Assembly (NCBI GenBank): GCA_946543025.1 | Contig: CAMNLN010000165.1 | Coordinates: 1-7,819 of the forward strand | Origin: an uncultured Verrucomicrobiota bacterium | Lineage (GTDB): Bacteria; Verrucomicrobiota; Kiritimatiellia; RFP12; UBA1067 | Direction: 5' to 3' | DNA length: 7,819 nt | Shown here: positions 6,556 through 7,819 of the stretch, one piece after another | Layout of the letters: each line of letters starts with the position of its first letter | How positions within the stretch are numbered: position 1 is the stretch's first letter | The notes under the pieces: generated by a model | Told to the model about the DNA's origin: nothing | Database searches by the model: none | Seen by the model: the letters and a program-made list of their open reading frames with translations, nothing else | Translations under genes and position numbers: made by a program

Positions 6556-7819
6556 GCAAGGCGCGGCGGCAGGCGTCGAACGCGTCGCGCCGCGCGGCGA
6601 CGGACGCCTCCAGCTCGTCCAGGCGCGTCGCGTAGAAGCGCCAGTCGAGGCCCGCCGTCGCCCCCGCGTGCGTCTTCGCCGCCACGGCCGCGTCGGGATC
6701 CTCGGCGGAAAGCGCCTCCAGGTTGTCGCGCACCTGGTGGTACGCCTCGCGCCACGGCGTGCCCGCCGCCACCTTGCGGAGCGCCACGTCCGTCGCGAAC
6801 ACGCCGGGAATGAAGCCGCGCCGGAGCGCGTCCTCGTCGATCGCCATGCCCGCCACCACCTTCGCGAGGATGCGGAGCGTGGTGCGCGTGACGTCGAGTC
6901 CTTTCATGTAGAGGCCCTTGCAGTCCTGCAGGTCGCGGTTGTAGCCGCCCGGCATCGCGTGGAGGAGCGAGAGCGCCGCCGTCGCGAGGCCCAGCACCTG
7001 CGCCGTCTTGGAACGCACGAGCTCCAGCACGTCCGGATTGTACTTCTGCGGCATGATCGAGCTGCCCGTGCAGTAGGCGCGCGGCAGCTTGAAGTAGCCG
7101 AACTCCGGCATCGAGAAGAGGATCATGTCCTCCGCAAGACGCGAGAGGACCGCCATCAGCTGCGCGAGCGCGCACAGGAGCGCCGCCTCGTCCTCGCCCC
7201 GCGCCATCGAGGCGCCGAACACGTTGTGGAGCGGGCGCGCGAAGCCGAGCAGGTCGCTCGTGCGCTGCCGGTCCAGCGGGAGCGGCACGCCGTAGCCGGC
7301 GGCGGAACCGAGCGGGCAGAGGTCGTTCAGCTTGTACGCCGCCTCCAGGTTCGCCGTCTGGTCGAGGATCATCTCGGCGTGGCCCGTCGCCCACGTGCCC
7401 ACGGACGACGGCATCGCGGGCTGCAGGTGCGTGCGCCCCACGAGCGGCACGCGGTCGTGCGCCTTCCCGAACGCGACGAGCGTGCGCACGAGCGCCGCCA
7501 GCTCGCCCTCCAGCCCGAGCAGCTGGTCCTTGACGTGCAGGCGCACGTCCACGGCCACCTGGTCGTTGCGGCTGCGGCCCGTGTGGATCTTCTTCCCAAG
7601 GTCGCCCAAGGTCTCGGTGAGGCGGCGCTCCACGGCCATGTGCACGTCCTGGTCGGACGCCTCGATCGTGAAGTCGCCCGCCTGCGCGGCGGCCACCACC
7701 TGCGCGAGCTCGGCGCGCACGCGCGCGGCCTCGTCCTTTGTCACCACGGGCGGCTCCACCGGCATCTCCGAGAGCATCGTCACGTGCGCCGCCGTGCCCA
7801 TGCAGTCCCAGGTCGTCAG
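6548..7819 (-). CDS. argH: Argininosuccinate lyase, 5'-partial (start lies outside the window)
   Basis: Cytoplasmic enzyme that splits argininosuccinate into arginine and fumarate, the last step of arginine biosynthesis. The frame is open to the window edge, giving 423 visible residues. The first in-frame ATG (7801) is not the start: 'TTWDCMGTAAHVTML' matches the family's conserved 'D..GS.AH..ML' helix, so roughly 20-40 residues are missing. In visible numbering the landmarks are 'HTGRSRND' (79-86), 'VGRTHLQPAMP' with the catalytic His131, 'LGSAAGYG' (170-177), and the fumarase/lyase signature 'GSSIMPQKYNPD' with catalytic Ser253, Lys259 and Asn261. Two places depart from the textbook form: 'GSAAGYGVPLPLDR' replaces the usual 'GAGALAGT..PIDR', and Tyr replaces the second Lys of 'MPQKKNPD'. 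The residues known to be catalytic are present, so an active enzyme of a divergent subfamily is expected. It ends '...RRALLG' and a T-run follows the stop. No other arginine gene is in view. Confidence 0.95.
   Translation of the reverse strand: MTTWDCMGTAAHVTMLSEMPVEPPVVTKDEAARVRAELAQVVAAAQAGDFTIEASDQDVHMAVERRLTETLGDLGKKIHTGRSRNDQVAVDVRLHVKDQLLGLEGELAALVRTLVAFGKAHDRVPLVGRTHLQPAMPSSVGTWATGHAEMILDQTANLEAAYKLNDLCPLGSAAGYGVPLPLDRQRTSDLLGFARPLHNVFGASMARGEDEAALLCALAQLMAVLSRLAEDMILFSMPEFGYFKLPRAYCTGSSIMPQKYNPDVLELVRSKTAQVLGLATAALSLLHAMPGGYNRDLQDCKGLYMKGLDVTRTTLRILAKVVAGMAIDEDALRRGFIPGVFATDVALRKVAAGTPWREAYHQVRDNLEALSAEDPDAAVAAKTHAGATAGLDWRFYATRLDELEASVAARRDAFDACRRALLG

Noticed and set aside
4740..7394. 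884-codon open frame on the minus strand spanning argH, the gap and the protease
   Set aside because: It is a shadow frame running across two recognised genes and the promoter region, with Arg/Gly-rich text and no family motifs.

Overview
The window is GC-rich, and all three protein-coding genes I can support lie on the minus strand, so the genetic order runs from high to low coordinates. The ends are open: the first gene (argH) lacks its 5' end and the last lacks its 3' end. The organism is probably a Gram-negative-type bacterium of the Verrucomicrobiota/Kiritimatiellae kind. This is inferred from the high GC, a giant secreted C10 peptidase, InlB-type repeats, a C-terminus ending in a 'RRFFKVRIYE' strand and an ArgH with the variant 'LGSAAGYG' loop. 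The clear Shine-Dalgarno sites and sigma70-like -35/-10 boxes argue against Bacteroidota. The lineage call is tentative.

Layout: 7819-6548 is argininosuccinate lyase (argH), the last step of arginine synthesis. It ends at a weak hairpin followed by a T-run. The 123-bp gap that follows holds two closely similar tandem sigma70-like promoters and a small inverted repeat. Next, 6424-2735 encodes a 1229-residue secreted cysteine protease of the streptopain (C10) family: signal peptide, inhibitor-like propeptide, catalytic domain, an unassigned middle region, four InlB-like beta modules (two of them a recent 333-bp tandem duplication) and an acidic C-terminal module. After 49 bp with no terminator, and with a strong AGGAGG site, 2685-1 encodes at least 895 residues of a second secreted protein: signal peptide, a unique N-terminal domain of about 108 residues, and ten InlB B-type (Listeria-Bacteroides) repeats. 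It is still open at base 1.

Functionally, argH looks unrelated to the other two genes. The protease and the B-repeat protein appear to form a two-gene transcription unit driven by the tandem promoters, making two large exported proteins built partly from the same class of beta repeat. A joint cell-surface or extracellular role (adhesion plus proteolysis, or protease plus partner/substrate) is inferred, not shown. No RNA genes, insertion sequences, CRISPR arrays or phage features were seen. No stretch longer than about 125 bases lacks a gene.
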